A DNA stretch of 64,000 nucleotides from Paenibacillus sp. JNUCC-31 (GTDB lineage Bacteria; Bacillota; Bacilli; Paenibacillales; Paenibacillaceae), in the NCBI RefSeq assembly GCF_014844075.1, contig NZ_CP062165.1, positions 6,944,001 through 7,008,000 of the forward strand, in the 5' to 3' direction. The notes beneath the pieces were generated by a model. It saw only the letters and a list, made by a program, of their open reading frames with translations. It made no database searches and was not told the DNA's origin. A program made the position numbers and the translations under genes. Positions 35,486 through 43,836 of this stretch are shown one piece after another (position 1 is the first letter of the stretch; each line of letters opens with the position of its first letter).

Positions 35486-37033
35486 ATGTTGAAATTCGGT
35501 AAAACATTGCTGGTGGGATTAAGTATGGCGGTAGGGATAGGACTGGTTTCAGGGATTGAATGGTCCTCATCCGCTGCCGCAGCAGGCACGGATTACTATG
35601 TGGCGACAAGTGGAAATGACTCCAATGCGGGAACGAGCAGCGCGCCATGGAAGACGCTTCAACACGCAGCGGATGCTGTTCCTGCAGGCAGTACAGTCCA
35701 TGTTCGCGGCGGTGTATACAACCAGAAGCTGAAGATCACCCGCTCCGGCTCTGCGTTACAGGGACCGATTGTATTCACTAACGATGGCACAGAGGTTCCA
35801 ATCATTGACGGCACCGGACTATCCGTTAGCGGCATTGAAGGGCTGGTTGATCTGACCGATGTGAATTACGTTACCATCCAGGGTTTTGAAATCCGCAACT
35901 ATACCACGGCGACCAAGGACGTCATGCCCGTAGGCATCTATGTTCACGGAGCAGGCAGCTTCATCAATTTGTCTGGCAACAAAGTTCATGATATCAAAAA
36001 TACAGCTACCCCAACCGGCAGTGATCTGCTTGGCCGCGACGCACATGGGATCGCCGTATATGGCACAAAAGCGCCGGACTCCATTCACGATATTACAATT
36101 AACGGTAATGAACTGTACAATCTCGTGCTCGGCTCCAGCGAATCGCTGGTTTTGAACGGTAATGTGGATACCTTCTCGGTAACCAACAATGTCATCCACG
36201 ATAACGACAACATTGGCATCGATCTCATCGGTTATGAGGGTAAAGCGCCGAATACGGCTTACGATCAGGTACGGAACGGACTGGTGAAGGGCAACCGGGT
36301 CTACAATATTTCTTCCAATAATAATCCTTCCTATGGAAAGTCACTTCCGAATAACAGCAATGCGGCGGATGGGATTTATGTTGATGGCGGCAAGGACAGT
36401 ATTATTGAGCAGAACTATAGCTATAACAACGATATCGGTATCGAGATTGCGTCCGAACATGCCGGTAAATCCACCAGCAATATTACAGTTCGCAGCAACG
36501 CAGTCTACAACAACCGTCTCACTGGCATCGCCATGGGCGGCTACGACACCAAACGCGGCTCCACGGTAAACTGTAAGATCGTCAACAATACCGTATACAA
36601 AAATGACACACTTGGCGATGGCAGCGGCCAGCTTTACGTTCAATTCGATACGCAGAATAACGTAATTAAGAACAATATTTTCGTGGCCAGTTCCACAGAT
36701 GTGTTGATCTACAATGAATACACCAAGAATTCTGGAAACGTTGTGGATTACAATCTTTATTTCGCCCCTGCCGGAAGTAATGGAGCCAACTGGACTTGGA
36801 AAAATAAAGATTATACAGGATTCTCCGCTTATAAAACGGGAACTGGAAACGACGCTCATTCCTTGTTCATCGACCCCAAATTTGTGAATGCTTCTGGATT
36901 CGATTTCCATCTCCAATCTTCCTCTCCAGCGATTGATGCCGGGAACACGGATACTGCAATTATCGGAACACTGGATATTGAGGGGAAGCCAAGAGTACAG
37001 GGAGCTTCTGTAAATATCGGAGCTTACGAGTAA
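35486..37033 (+). CDS. Secreted right-handed beta-helix protein (polysaccharide lyase/hydrolase-like)
   Basis: 515 residues, ATG behind AAAGGGAGTTG. Signal peptide 1-33 (cleavage near SSAAAA). The mature start 'DYYVATSGNDSNAGTSSAPWKTLQHAADAVPAGSTVHVRGGVY' is the standard entry to parallel beta-helix enzymes of the PL9/DUF1565 kind. Repeated rungs follow with N-rich turns ('ITINGNELYN', 'VTNNVIHDN', 'IEQNYSYNND', 'VRSNAVYNN', 'IVNNTVYKND', 'IKNNIFV'), and it closes with 'DFHLQSSSPAIDAGN ... VNIGAYE'. Such proteins cleave acidic or amino polysaccharides outside the cell. As last gene before the terminator it may supply the oligosaccharides taken up by the operon's importer. Confidence 0.82.
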   Translation: MLKFGKTLLVGLSMAVGIGLVSGIEWSSSAAAAGTDYYVATSGNDSNAGTSSAPWKTLQHAADAVPAGSTVHVRGGVYNQKLKITRSGSALQGPIVFTNDGTEVPIIDGTGLSVSGIEGLVDLTDVNYVTIQGFEIRNYTTATKDVMPVGIYVHGAGSFINLSGNKVHDIKNTATPTGSDLLGRDAHGIAVYGTKAPDSIHDITINGNELYNLVLGSSESLVLNGNVDTFSVTNNVIHDNDNIGIDLIGYEGKAPNTAYDQVRNGLVKGNRVYNISSNNNPSYGKSLPNNSNAADGIYVDGGKDSIIEQNYSYNNDIGIEIASEHAGKSTSNITVRSNAVYNNRLTGIAMGGYDTKRGSTVNCKIVNNTVYKNDTLGDGSGQLYVQFDTQNNVIKNNIFVASSTDVLIYNEYTKNSGNVVDYNLYFAPAGSNGANWTWKNKDYTGFSAYKTGTGNDAHSLFIDPKFVNASGFDFHLQSSSPAIDAGNTDTAIIGTLDIEGKPRVQGASVNIGAYE

Positions 37034-37141
37034 GACCTATAATCGAATGGGAACATAGTATCCGTGATGGACAAAACATGTTTGATTACTACCGACTCGC
37101 CTAACTAACGGATCCATTTTGTCCGCTGACTCATTAAGTTA

Positions 37142-37178
37142 AACGGGCAGGTCACCTATATGGCCTGCTCGTTTTTTG
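37142..37178 (+). terminator. Terminator of the sugar operon
   Basis: AACGGGCAGG pairs with CCTGCTCGTT around a loop of about 12 bases, followed by TTTTTT. Confidence 0.85.
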
Positions 37179-37252
37179 TGCATTGGTGAAACAAAATGGG
37201 TTGGAACCAAACCAAATCAAACTCACTCTTAACAACGAAGGTGGAGATCATG

Positions 37253-37588
37253 ATGGAAAAGCTCAGAAACAATTCAACGAAAAAATCAATGCAAGCGATA
37301 TATCAGGCAGCTTACGGGGTTTACCGCAATGATATCTTCTCCGTTCGGCAAGCGGTCCCCAAGATGCGGAGATCGGATTATCGTACATATTACGAAACAT
37401 TTTTACTTATAGAAGAAGGGATGAGCGAGCAAGCCAGAGATCACCTGAAATCCATTAGAAGACAATGGATGCAATCTGCGCTGCTTGCCGAAATTGAACG
37501 TAAATTAGGTTATCGTGAAATGGCCATTCAGCATGCTGAGGAAGCAGTGAATGCCCTCCAACGGCGTCGAGCGTTATATGCTGGTTAA
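37253..37588 (+). CDS. Small helical protein of unknown function
   Basis: 111 residues from ATG 37253 (MEKLRNNSTKKSMQAIYQAAYG), 7 bases after AGGTGGAG; ATG 37250 directly before is the alternative. It is basic and predicted mostly helical ('AVPKMRRSDYRTYYETFLLIEEGMSEQARDHLKSIRRQWMQSALLAEIERKLGYREMAIQHAEEAVNAL'). The last half resembles a single tetratricopeptide-like helix pair. No signal peptide. I do not recognise a family. It stands alone after the terminator of the sugar operon. Confidence 0.55.
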   Translation: MEKLRNNSTKKSMQAIYQAAYGVYRNDIFSVRQAVPKMRRSDYRTYYETFLLIEEGMSEQARDHLKSIRRQWMQSALLAEIERKLGYREMAIQHAEEAVNALQRRRALYAG

Positions 37589-37730
37589 AGAGTATGAAAG
37601 ATATTATGCAGAAGAAAAACGCGTACAATAAATGGATTATCGTAATGCTGTAGAGTTATAAACGAAAATACTAGAACAATATGGAATTATAGGTTAAATT
37701 GTATACATCCAAACAAAAGGAGTGAATTTA

Positions 37731-37855
37731 ATGTCTAACAAGGTGATTGTGCTTTAGGTCCACGAAAGGATATTTGCGGTTTAGGGATTTCTTTTGTGGA
37801 CATTGCAGTGCGGGAAACCGTCCCATCAATGTTTACTGGAGGAGATCATTATTAA
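37731..37855 (+). pseudogene. Small upstream gene with a one-base frameshift, or leader peptide
   Basis: ATG 37731, behind AAAGGAGTG, gives MSNKVIVL and then TAG at 37755. In the minus-one frame the sequence continues protein-like from 37757 as GPRKDICGLGISFVDIAVRE ... to TAA at 37853-37855. One extra T in the CTTTAGG run would join them into a 41-residue product. Its end overlaps the apparent start of the phosphotransferase gene in ATTAA, as in coupled genes. Identity unknown; alternatives are a leader peptide or a kinase N-terminal relic. Confidence 0.4.
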
Positions 37856-38921
37856 TTTTAACGAAGCGGTTCATATTAGCAATACTCACTTACTTGCAAG
37901 CGCATGCAAGTTATTTGACTTGGAGGATTACCAAGTTCAGCTTATCCCGCCACATGAGGGCGGGCGGAATATCGTGTACACCTGTGAGCGAGAGGATCAT
38001 GAATCCAGAATCCTCCGAATTTCATTTTTACCTGACCGAAACCGTGAAGATTATCTGGCAGAGCTCGAATATGTCCGCTATTTGTATGAGCATGGAGCCA
38101 GCGTCTCCAAAGTTGTCCCCTCGAAAATGGGTCATCTGCTCGAAGAGATCGCCTATAATGATCACACGTTCTATGTCTGTATGTTCGTGAAGGCTAATGG
38201 AAAGTTGTTGGTAGAAAACCATTATCAGTACCGGGAAGGGGTTCCTGTTACCGAGTACTACTATAATTGTGGCAAAGTTCTGGGCCAAATGCATCAGCTA
38301 TCGAAAAGCTATGCACCCGTTCATCGCAGGCCGCATTTTTCGAGCACCTACAATTCGGAGTATATCAAGAGAGTGATCCCTGATTCTTTCCCTTTACTCA
38401 GAGACAAGATGATTGAACTTCTTCAATCGGTAAAAGAATTGGATACGAGCCAGGAGACCTATGGCATGATCCATTTCGATTATAACGACGGGAATTATTC
38501 GATTGATTATGATACAGGCCAAATTACGGTGTATGATTTCGACAATTCCTGTTTCGGTTGGTATATGTACGACCTCGCAGCCCTGTGGTCAAACGGAGTC
38601 GGCTGGATTCAATTCGAATCAGATGCAGACAAACGCAAGCAATTCATGAATGACTATTTCCGAGTTGTACTTGAAGGATATGCTTCCGAAACCGCCATCG
38701 CGGATGACATGCTGGAAAAGCTGCCTTTATTTATTCAAGTTACCCTTTTGGAGAATATTCTGGACCATTTTGAAGTCATGCAACGTAGCGGAGAAGAAAC
38801 GGAAGGCGATGACGAGGAAGTGCTATATCTGATCAAATGTATGGAAGAAACCATCCCGTACAAAGGATTTTTCCATGAGATGTATTCCACGGAAGCCCCT
38901 TTTGCATATGGGGAACGGTAG
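37851..38921 (+). CDS. Phosphotransferase/aminoglycoside-kinase-fold protein
   Basis: 356 residues if read from ATT 37851, the only codon at a normal distance (7 bases) from the strong GGAGGA at 37838. No ATG or GTG is in frame there, and an in-frame TTG at 37794 lacks a ribosome site. The APH fold is clear: 'NIVYTCEREDHESRILRISFL' (nucleotide-binding strands), 'YGMIHFDYNDGNYSIDYDTGQITVYDFDNSCFGWYMYDLA' with the catalytic H-x-D-x-x-x-x-N and the D-x-D metal motif. Such enzymes phosphorylate homoserine, choline, sugars or antibiotics. AUU starts are known (infC) but rare, so the start deserves checking. Confidence 0.78.
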   Translation: MNFNEAVHISNTHLLASACKLFDLEDYQVQLIPPHEGGRNIVYTCEREDHESRILRISFLPDRNREDYLAELEYVRYLYEHGASVSKVVPSKMGHLLEEIAYNDHTFYVCMFVKANGKLLVENHYQYREGVPVTEYYYNCGKVLGQMHQLSKSYAPVHRRPHFSSTYNSEYIKRVIPDSFPLLRDKMIELLQSVKELDTSQETYGMIHFDYNDGNYSIDYDTGQITVYDFDNSCFGWYMYDLAALWSNGVGWIQFESDADKRKQFMNDYFRVVLEGYASETAIADDMLEKLPLFIQVTLLENILDHFEVMQRSGEETEGDDEEVLYLIKCMEETIPYKGFFHEMYSTEAPFAYGER

Positions 38922-38968
38922 GGGAATTCACTTGCAAGCCATAAATAACCAGGCAATTTAATCAAAAT

Positions 38969-39006
38969 GGAGAGGCCGTCGGTATGTACCGATTGCCTCT
39001 TTGCTT
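38969..39006. terminator. Terminator between convergent phosphotransferase and AraC genes
   Basis: GAGAGGCCGTCGGTA and TACCGATTGCCTCTTTG form an imperfect stem of about 14 bp with a two-base turn. Confidence 0.7.
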
Positions 39007-39014
39007 TCGGCAAG

Positions 39015-39914
39015 CTATTCAAATTTGGAAGGCGGCACATGGTACACTTTTTTGAACGCTTTCGAGAACGTAAAGGGGTCGGGGTAACCCAGGAATCCGG
39101 CAATTTGCTGGATCGTATATTTTTTCTCATATAAATAGTCCCTGGCCCGGTTCATTTTAATCTGATTCATATACTGACCAGGTGTTATGCCCAGCGTTTT
39201 CTTGAACAGCGAGATAAAATATTTCTCGGAGACGCCGGCTATGGACGCAAGCTCATGAACCCGAATGGGGCGATGCAGATTCGCATCGACGTATTGAAAA
39301 ACACCTTGCAGAACCCCCAGATTTCCTTCCGTTTTATTCCGTTGGCCATCCTTAAGAAACTCGCCATTGTACAGCCCCTGCCCATGAAGCTCCAGAATCT
39401 TCGAAATGACAAGCAGCAGGGTAGCTTTTAAATAAAGCGGGCTTCCGGAAGCAACGCTGCCATGTTTGAGCCGTTGGTAAGAAGAGATGAACAGTGCCGT
39501 TTCCTCACAGATCCGTTTTCCCGGCACAATGCCAGAAAGTTGGAACTGCTCCAGAATTCGCCGTTGTTCGCTGATGCTGAAATCAAAATGCATATAGATG
39601 AATTGGCACAACTCTCCGGTCGCCGAGGCTGTATAGGGCATATCTGGATAAAAAAATACGACATCACCCGGAGCTGCGATATGTTCCATTCCATGGATCG
39701 TGATCTTGACAGAGCCCGCTGTAATGAACCACAGATCATAATCGGAATGTGATTTGTGTTCGATCCATTTTCCGTCATGAGCCTGTTCCAGGTAAGAACT
39801 CATGCGAAGTGTAACATGTTCCGAAAGTTCGTCGATGATGCTCCTATTTACAGGGCGTGTATACATAAGTTTTACTTCATCCTTCTCCACTTTATGACAT
39901 CCTTCAATTTTCAC
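39015..39914 (-). CDS. AraC family regulator divergent from a GH4 gene
   Basis: Up to 299 residues (a shorter start at MYTRPVNRSIIDEL is possible). The N-terminal cupin-like sensor has 'YDLWFITAGSVKITIHGMEHIAAPGDVVFFYPDMPYTA'. The C-terminal double helix-turn-helix is 'VHELASIAGVSEKYFISLFKKTLGITPGQYMNQIKMNRARDYLYEKKYTIQQIAGFLGYPDPFTFSKAFKKVYHVPPSKF'. It is divergent from a GH4 glycosidase gene and very likely activates it when the sugar substrate is present. Confidence 0.9.
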   Translation of the reverse strand: MKIEGCHKVEKDEVKLMYTRPVNRSIIDELSEHVTLRMSSYLEQAHDGKWIEHKSHSDYDLWFITAGSVKITIHGMEHIAAPGDVVFFYPDMPYTASATGELCQFIYMHFDFSISEQRRILEQFQLSGIVPGKRICEETALFISSYQRLKHGSVASGSPLYLKATLLLVISKILELHGQGLYNGEFLKDGQRNKTEGNLGVLQGVFQYVDANLHRPIRVHELASIAGVSEKYFISLFKKTLGITPGQYMNQIKMNRARDYLYEKKYTIQQIAGFLGYPDPFTFSKAFKKVYHVPPSKFE

Positions 39915-40041
39915 TAATATATCAAAGGATTTAACTCTTGTTAAGTATCATACTATATGACATGTTTTGAAAACTATCATCCATTCCGATTCCAGATCAC
40001 TCCCCTATAATGGACTTATATCTTACAAGGAGGCGTCATGG

Positions 40042-41448
40042 ATGAATCCAGCAAATATGCAGCACCCCAAAGTCGTTGTCATTGGAGCAGGCAGCCTGTT
40101 CTTTGGTCGTCAGTCCATCTGGCAGATGGTTCACTCGCCATACCTGAATCAGGGAACACTTGCGCTGGTGGATACGGACGAGGAGAGACTTACGAAAATG
40201 GTAAGACTGGCCGAGATGGTCGCTCGGGAAAACAACGTTTCTCTTAAAGTGGAAGGTTCGGTGGACCGCAGAAAGGTACTGCCGGGGGCTGATTTCGTTG
40301 TACTCAGCTTTGCAGAGCAATCGGTGAAATACCGGGGAATCGACTGTCAGGTCTCTTTGAAGTACGGCATTCGCATGTGTTCCGGGGATACGATTGGTCC
40401 AGGCGGGATCTTTCGGGCAATGCGGGAACTGCCGATTATTATGGAATGTGCGAAAGACATCGAAGAGTTATGCCCGGAGGCGTGGGTGATTAATTACATT
40501 AATCCGTCTACAGTTCATGGCATTGCACTGCATCGTTATGCACCGCAGCTCAAATCATTTGCACTCTGCGATAGTCATCATATGCCCCATAAGAAAGCCT
40601 ATTACGCCGTTCGAGCTGGTATTATTGGAGATCATAGCGAGTTCACCGAAGAGATTGACCGGAAGTTCGATTTTCGCATCGCTGGTGTCAACCATTTCAC
40701 ATGGCTGCTCAAAGCCGAGTATGAAGGGCAAAATGTGATGCCCAACATCGCGGAAGCCATGCGCCTAATGGCAGGGGATGAGAACAATGGCGGCGATCGC
40801 GGTGCCAAAGCGATTTTCAACGACGCGATCACCTATGAGCTGTATGACATCTTTGGGATCATTCCCACCTGTACGGCGCACACAAAGGAATACGTACGGT
40901 ATTGGCAAGGTCTGGGCCAAACGTCGGACGCCATCCCGCCTTTGTCGATCTGGGAAACGGAAGAGCGATATCAGCGTCACGACGAAATGTGGCAGCAGGT
41001 AGATGACTTTCTCTCTGGCGAGATTCCGATTACCGATTATATGAGCACCTTTGGTCCGGATCACGCAACGGACATTATTGAGAATATGGTAGGGAATTTG
41101 GGCAAAAAGTTCTTCATCAACACGCTGAATCAAGGCGCGGTAACCAATATGAATGAAGATTCATTCCTGGAACTGCTCTGCGATGTGAGCATGGACGGCG
41201 TGAAGCCGCTTCATGTTGGCGAGATGCCAAGGGGAATTCGGGGCATGCAGGAGGTGGTGCTGGATACACATGAACTTACAGCCGAGGCTGTCGTGGAGCA
41301 AAGCTATGAGAAACTGAGAAGGGCAATGCTCACCGATCCACTTGTGAACTCCATCCGTGATGCAGACAAGATCATTGCCGAACTGCTCGAACTTGAGCGG
41401 GAGATGATCCCTGAGGGCTGGTATAAACACGGATTGACAGTTTCCTGA
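40042..41448 (+). CDS. GH4 glycosidase (second in window)
   Basis: 468 residues from ATG 40042 (MNPANMQHPKVVVIGAGSLFFG), 8 bases after AAGGAGG; the longer frame upstream is not needed. Rossmann 'VVVIGAGSLFFGRQSIWQMV', 'CSGDTIGPGGIFRAMRELPIIME', 'VINYINPSTVHG', metal Cys in 'FALCDSHH' and His in 'AGVNHFTW'. Compared with the enzyme at 33183 it is 35 residues longer, has a different substrate loop ('IIPTCTAHTKEYVRYW') and is closer to the alpha-glucosidase/alpha-galacturonidase (LplD-like) branch. No transporter is adjacent. Regulated probably by the divergent AraC protein. Confidence 0.85.
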   Translation: MNPANMQHPKVVVIGAGSLFFGRQSIWQMVHSPYLNQGTLALVDTDEERLTKMVRLAEMVARENNVSLKVEGSVDRRKVLPGADFVVLSFAEQSVKYRGIDCQVSLKYGIRMCSGDTIGPGGIFRAMRELPIIMECAKDIEELCPEAWVINYINPSTVHGIALHRYAPQLKSFALCDSHHMPHKKAYYAVRAGIIGDHSEFTEEIDRKFDFRIAGVNHFTWLLKAEYEGQNVMPNIAEAMRLMAGDENNGGDRGAKAIFNDAITYELYDIFGIIPTCTAHTKEYVRYWQGLGQTSDAIPPLSIWETEERYQRHDEMWQQVDDFLSGEIPITDYMSTFGPDHATDIIENMVGNLGKKFFINTLNQGAVTNMNEDSFLELLCDVSMDGVKPLHVGEMPRGIRGMQEVVLDTHELTAEAVVEQSYEKLRRAMLTDPLVNSIRDADKIIAELLELEREMIPEGWYKHGLTVS

Positions 41449-41572
41449 ACCTAATTAAAGTCGTCGTGTGAACCGGAATATACTCCGTTCATTTTGGGAG
41501 CAGACCACTTATACACAGCACAGAGACCACAGCTTCCCTTACCGGGAAACTCGTGGTCTTTTGGTCTTTCTT

Positions 41573-42400
41573 TCAACGGATATCATGATGTACCTTATAC
41601 AGGGCGGCATTCGACTCATAGTACGAGGTAATAAATGCACGAAACTGCTGAATGGACGGAGATAACATCCGATGTTTCATCCAGGACAAACTGATCGGAT
41701 ATATCGCTGTCTGGTCAGCAATGGATACATAATGCATCCCCAGATTACGGCAGACGGAAACGGGAAGCAGTGCAACGCCCTGATCCAGCTTGATAATCTC
41801 GACCAGTGTAGGAGAATCGACTTCAAAAGCGTGATGGGGAACAAAGCCGGCCTTCTCGCATAACATCGTAGTAAAGCGGCTATATTCTTCATTATTGGCA
41901 AGGGAAATGAAGGGTGCGCTTGCGACAGCACTTAGATAAATGTTCTCGTCTCCGCCGTAAGTATATTTGGATGGCACAACCAAAACGATGTCTTCCTCAA
42001 CCAGCACATGGCCTTCAATCTCTTCATCCTGAATCGGGTGGTGACCGGTGATGACGAGATCTACCTCTCCCATTTTCAACTGGGTGATGATGTCACTCCG
42101 GCTTGCAATCCCTTGATGAATCTGAGACTCGGAAAAACCTTGAATATATTCACTAATCAGGCCAGAGAGAAATCTGGAATTCGAGATCGAGATTCGGATC
42201 AGCTTGGAAAGCTCATGTTCCTTCTCCTGCATCGCAAGCTTTGCATTCTCAAGTTCAACAAAAATCCGGTTCACATGTTTCAGCAGGATTTCTCCCGACG
42301 CATTCAATTCGATATTTCTTCCTTTCCTGTGAAAAAGGGTGGTTCCCAATTCATCCTCCAATCTCTTGATTGTCAGACTAAGTGAAGGCTGGGCAATAAA
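41573..42400 (-). pseudogene. LysR family regulator missing its N-terminus
   Basis: Homology begins abruptly at 'IAQPSLSLTIKRLEDELGTTLFHRKGRNIELNASGEILL', the recognition helix of a LysR helix-turn-helix. The first 30 or so residues that normally precede it are absent. The rest, including the effector domain ('IRISISNSRFLSGLISEYIQG', 'VDSPTLVEIIKLDQGVALLPVS'), is intact to the stop at 41573. Upstream of 42400 the sequence on this strand is the antisense of a reductase gene, so both genes were truncated by one deletion. Without a start and first helix it should not bind DNA. Confidence 0.8.
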
Positions 42401-43354
42401 ATTGATGCTTATCAGGAGCATGTGAATGCCCTTAATCAGACGGGTGCCAAAGTGACCGGAACAACGGAGTTTCAAGCGAAAGTAAAAGCGATTACCCCTG
42501 AGCAAAAGTCAGGGTCATATGATCTCGTGCTGCTATTGACCAAACAGTTGTATAATGAGTCGGTGCTACAGGAATTGCTTCCGTTCTTGCATGAGGACAG
42601 CATGGTATGCTCCCTGCAAAACGGAATTCCGGAGGACAACGTCTCGTCCATTGTGGGGGCAAAACGGGTCATAGCCGGCTCCGTCGAATTCGGCGCTACG
42701 TTTATTGAGCCTGGTGTTTCAAGCCTGACCACAGCGTACACTACATTCAAACAGTATGCTTTCCAGATTGGTGAATTGAACGGAGAACATACCGATCGGA
42801 TTCAGCGTGTAAAAGAAGTTCTGGATCTGGTCGGGGGTACACACATCTCCGATAATCTCGTTGGAACAAAGTGGTCCAAACTGCTGATCAACAACGCATA
42901 CAGCGGTTTATCTGCAGCACTGAATGGTGAATATGGAGACATCCTGGATCATGAAGCGGGCATTCGAAGTGCGGTTCATATCGCGGATGAAACGATTAAA
43001 GTCGGACATGCAAACGGCGTTTCCTTTGTGAAAATGAACGAATTCGATATCGCCTCACTGGAGCTTCTCAACGAATCAGACATTGCTGAACGCATTCAGA
43101 CCTTGCGTTATGTGATGGAGCCTTCGAGATTGCTCAAAGCGAGCATGCTGCAGGATTTGGAGAAAAAACGCAAAACGGAAATTAATTTTATCAACGGAGT
43201 GGTTTCAAGCAAGGCGAAAGGAACGGGGATTGCAACACCGTACCATGATTTGGTGGTTCAGTTGGTGCAAGCGGCAGAAGAAGCACAGACCGTACCGCAG
43301 TTTGAAACCAACATCCTGGCTTTTGAAGAACTGCTGAACGTTCCGAGTGCTTAA
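42401..43354 (+). pseudogene. Ketopantoate reductase (PanE/ApbA family) missing its N-terminus
   Basis: The frame begins with IDAYQEHVNALNQTGAKVTG at about 42401. This corresponds to the part after the second Rossmann strand of PanE-type enzymes; the G-x-G-x-x-G NADPH loop is gone. The remainder is intact: 'YDLVLLLTKQLYNESVLQELLPFL', 'VCSLQNGIPEDNVSSIVGAKRVIAGSVEFGATF', the catalytic 'GTKWSKLLINNAYSGLSAALNGEYGDI' with Lys, and 'RKTEINFINGVVSSKAKGTGIATPYHDLV'. A GTG at 42422 could start translation but the product could not bind cofactor normally. It is head to head with the truncated lysR gene. Confidence 0.82.
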
Positions 43355-43429
43355 GCTTGATTCATCGTATATTTGCATAAGCAGCAACCGAACGGAACTC
43401 CAATAAAGAGGATGTAAAACATAAAGAAG

Positions 43430-43480
43430 CCTGGCTCGAATTGTTAATCTATCTAAGATTACTGGTTCGGGCCTTTTTAT
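43430..43480 (+). terminator. Imperfect terminator after the reductase remnant
   Basis: GGCTCGAA and TTCGGGCC pair with one mismatch around a long loop, followed by TTTTTA. Confidence 0.5.
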
Positions 43481-43559
43481 CCTATACATAAGAACGTACC
43501 TTTACTTCCAAAAAATAACCCCGGTGAAAGTCGCTGTGTCGCAGCGTCTCTGATCATGA

Positions 43560-43685
43560 TTATCCAATATACAACAGGTTTACGTCACTGCTTGTTAAAG
43601 CCTTCGGAACGCTCCACCGCGTCAGAGAAAAGAAAATCAGCAGGGCAATGATCGACCCAATGATCGCGGGTATGATTGTGTTTCG
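43560..43685 (-). pseudogene. Membrane-protein-like remnant in the 482-base gap
   Basis: The minus strand reads RNTIIPAIIGSIIALLIFFS then LTRWSVPKALTSSDVNLLYIG and a stop. This is one hydrophobic helix with a polar tail between two stop codons, with no start codon or ribosome site. It could be the last piece of a transporter gene. The rest of the gap between the reductase remnant and the binding-protein gene shows only the terminator and a ribosome site. Confidence 0.25.
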
Positions 43686-43836
43686 TTAGGGGGGCATGAT
43701 GCGAATCATCTGAAGAACGATAACTAAATCATTTCCATTTTAATCCAAGGATAGTAAAATCGGTTGTACCACCAGTTGTATGAATGCTGATGCAGATGGG
43801 GATTGCAGATGGCCAATATAGAAAGGAGACGCTCAG

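Noticed and set aside
37752..37759. Programmed +1 frameshift like prfB at CTTTAG
   Set aside because: The +1 frame after this site is not protein-like; the plausible continuation is in the minus-one frame, better explained by loss of one T.
37747..38190. 147-residue ORF overlapping the phosphotransferase start
   Set aside because: It is a shifted frame of the phosphotransferase gene, without protein-like composition or ribosome site.
42395..42415. Short LysR N-terminal sequence MLLISIN as a new start domain
   Set aside because: It is the antisense of the reductase codons, so it arises from the junction and not from a natural LysR N-terminus.
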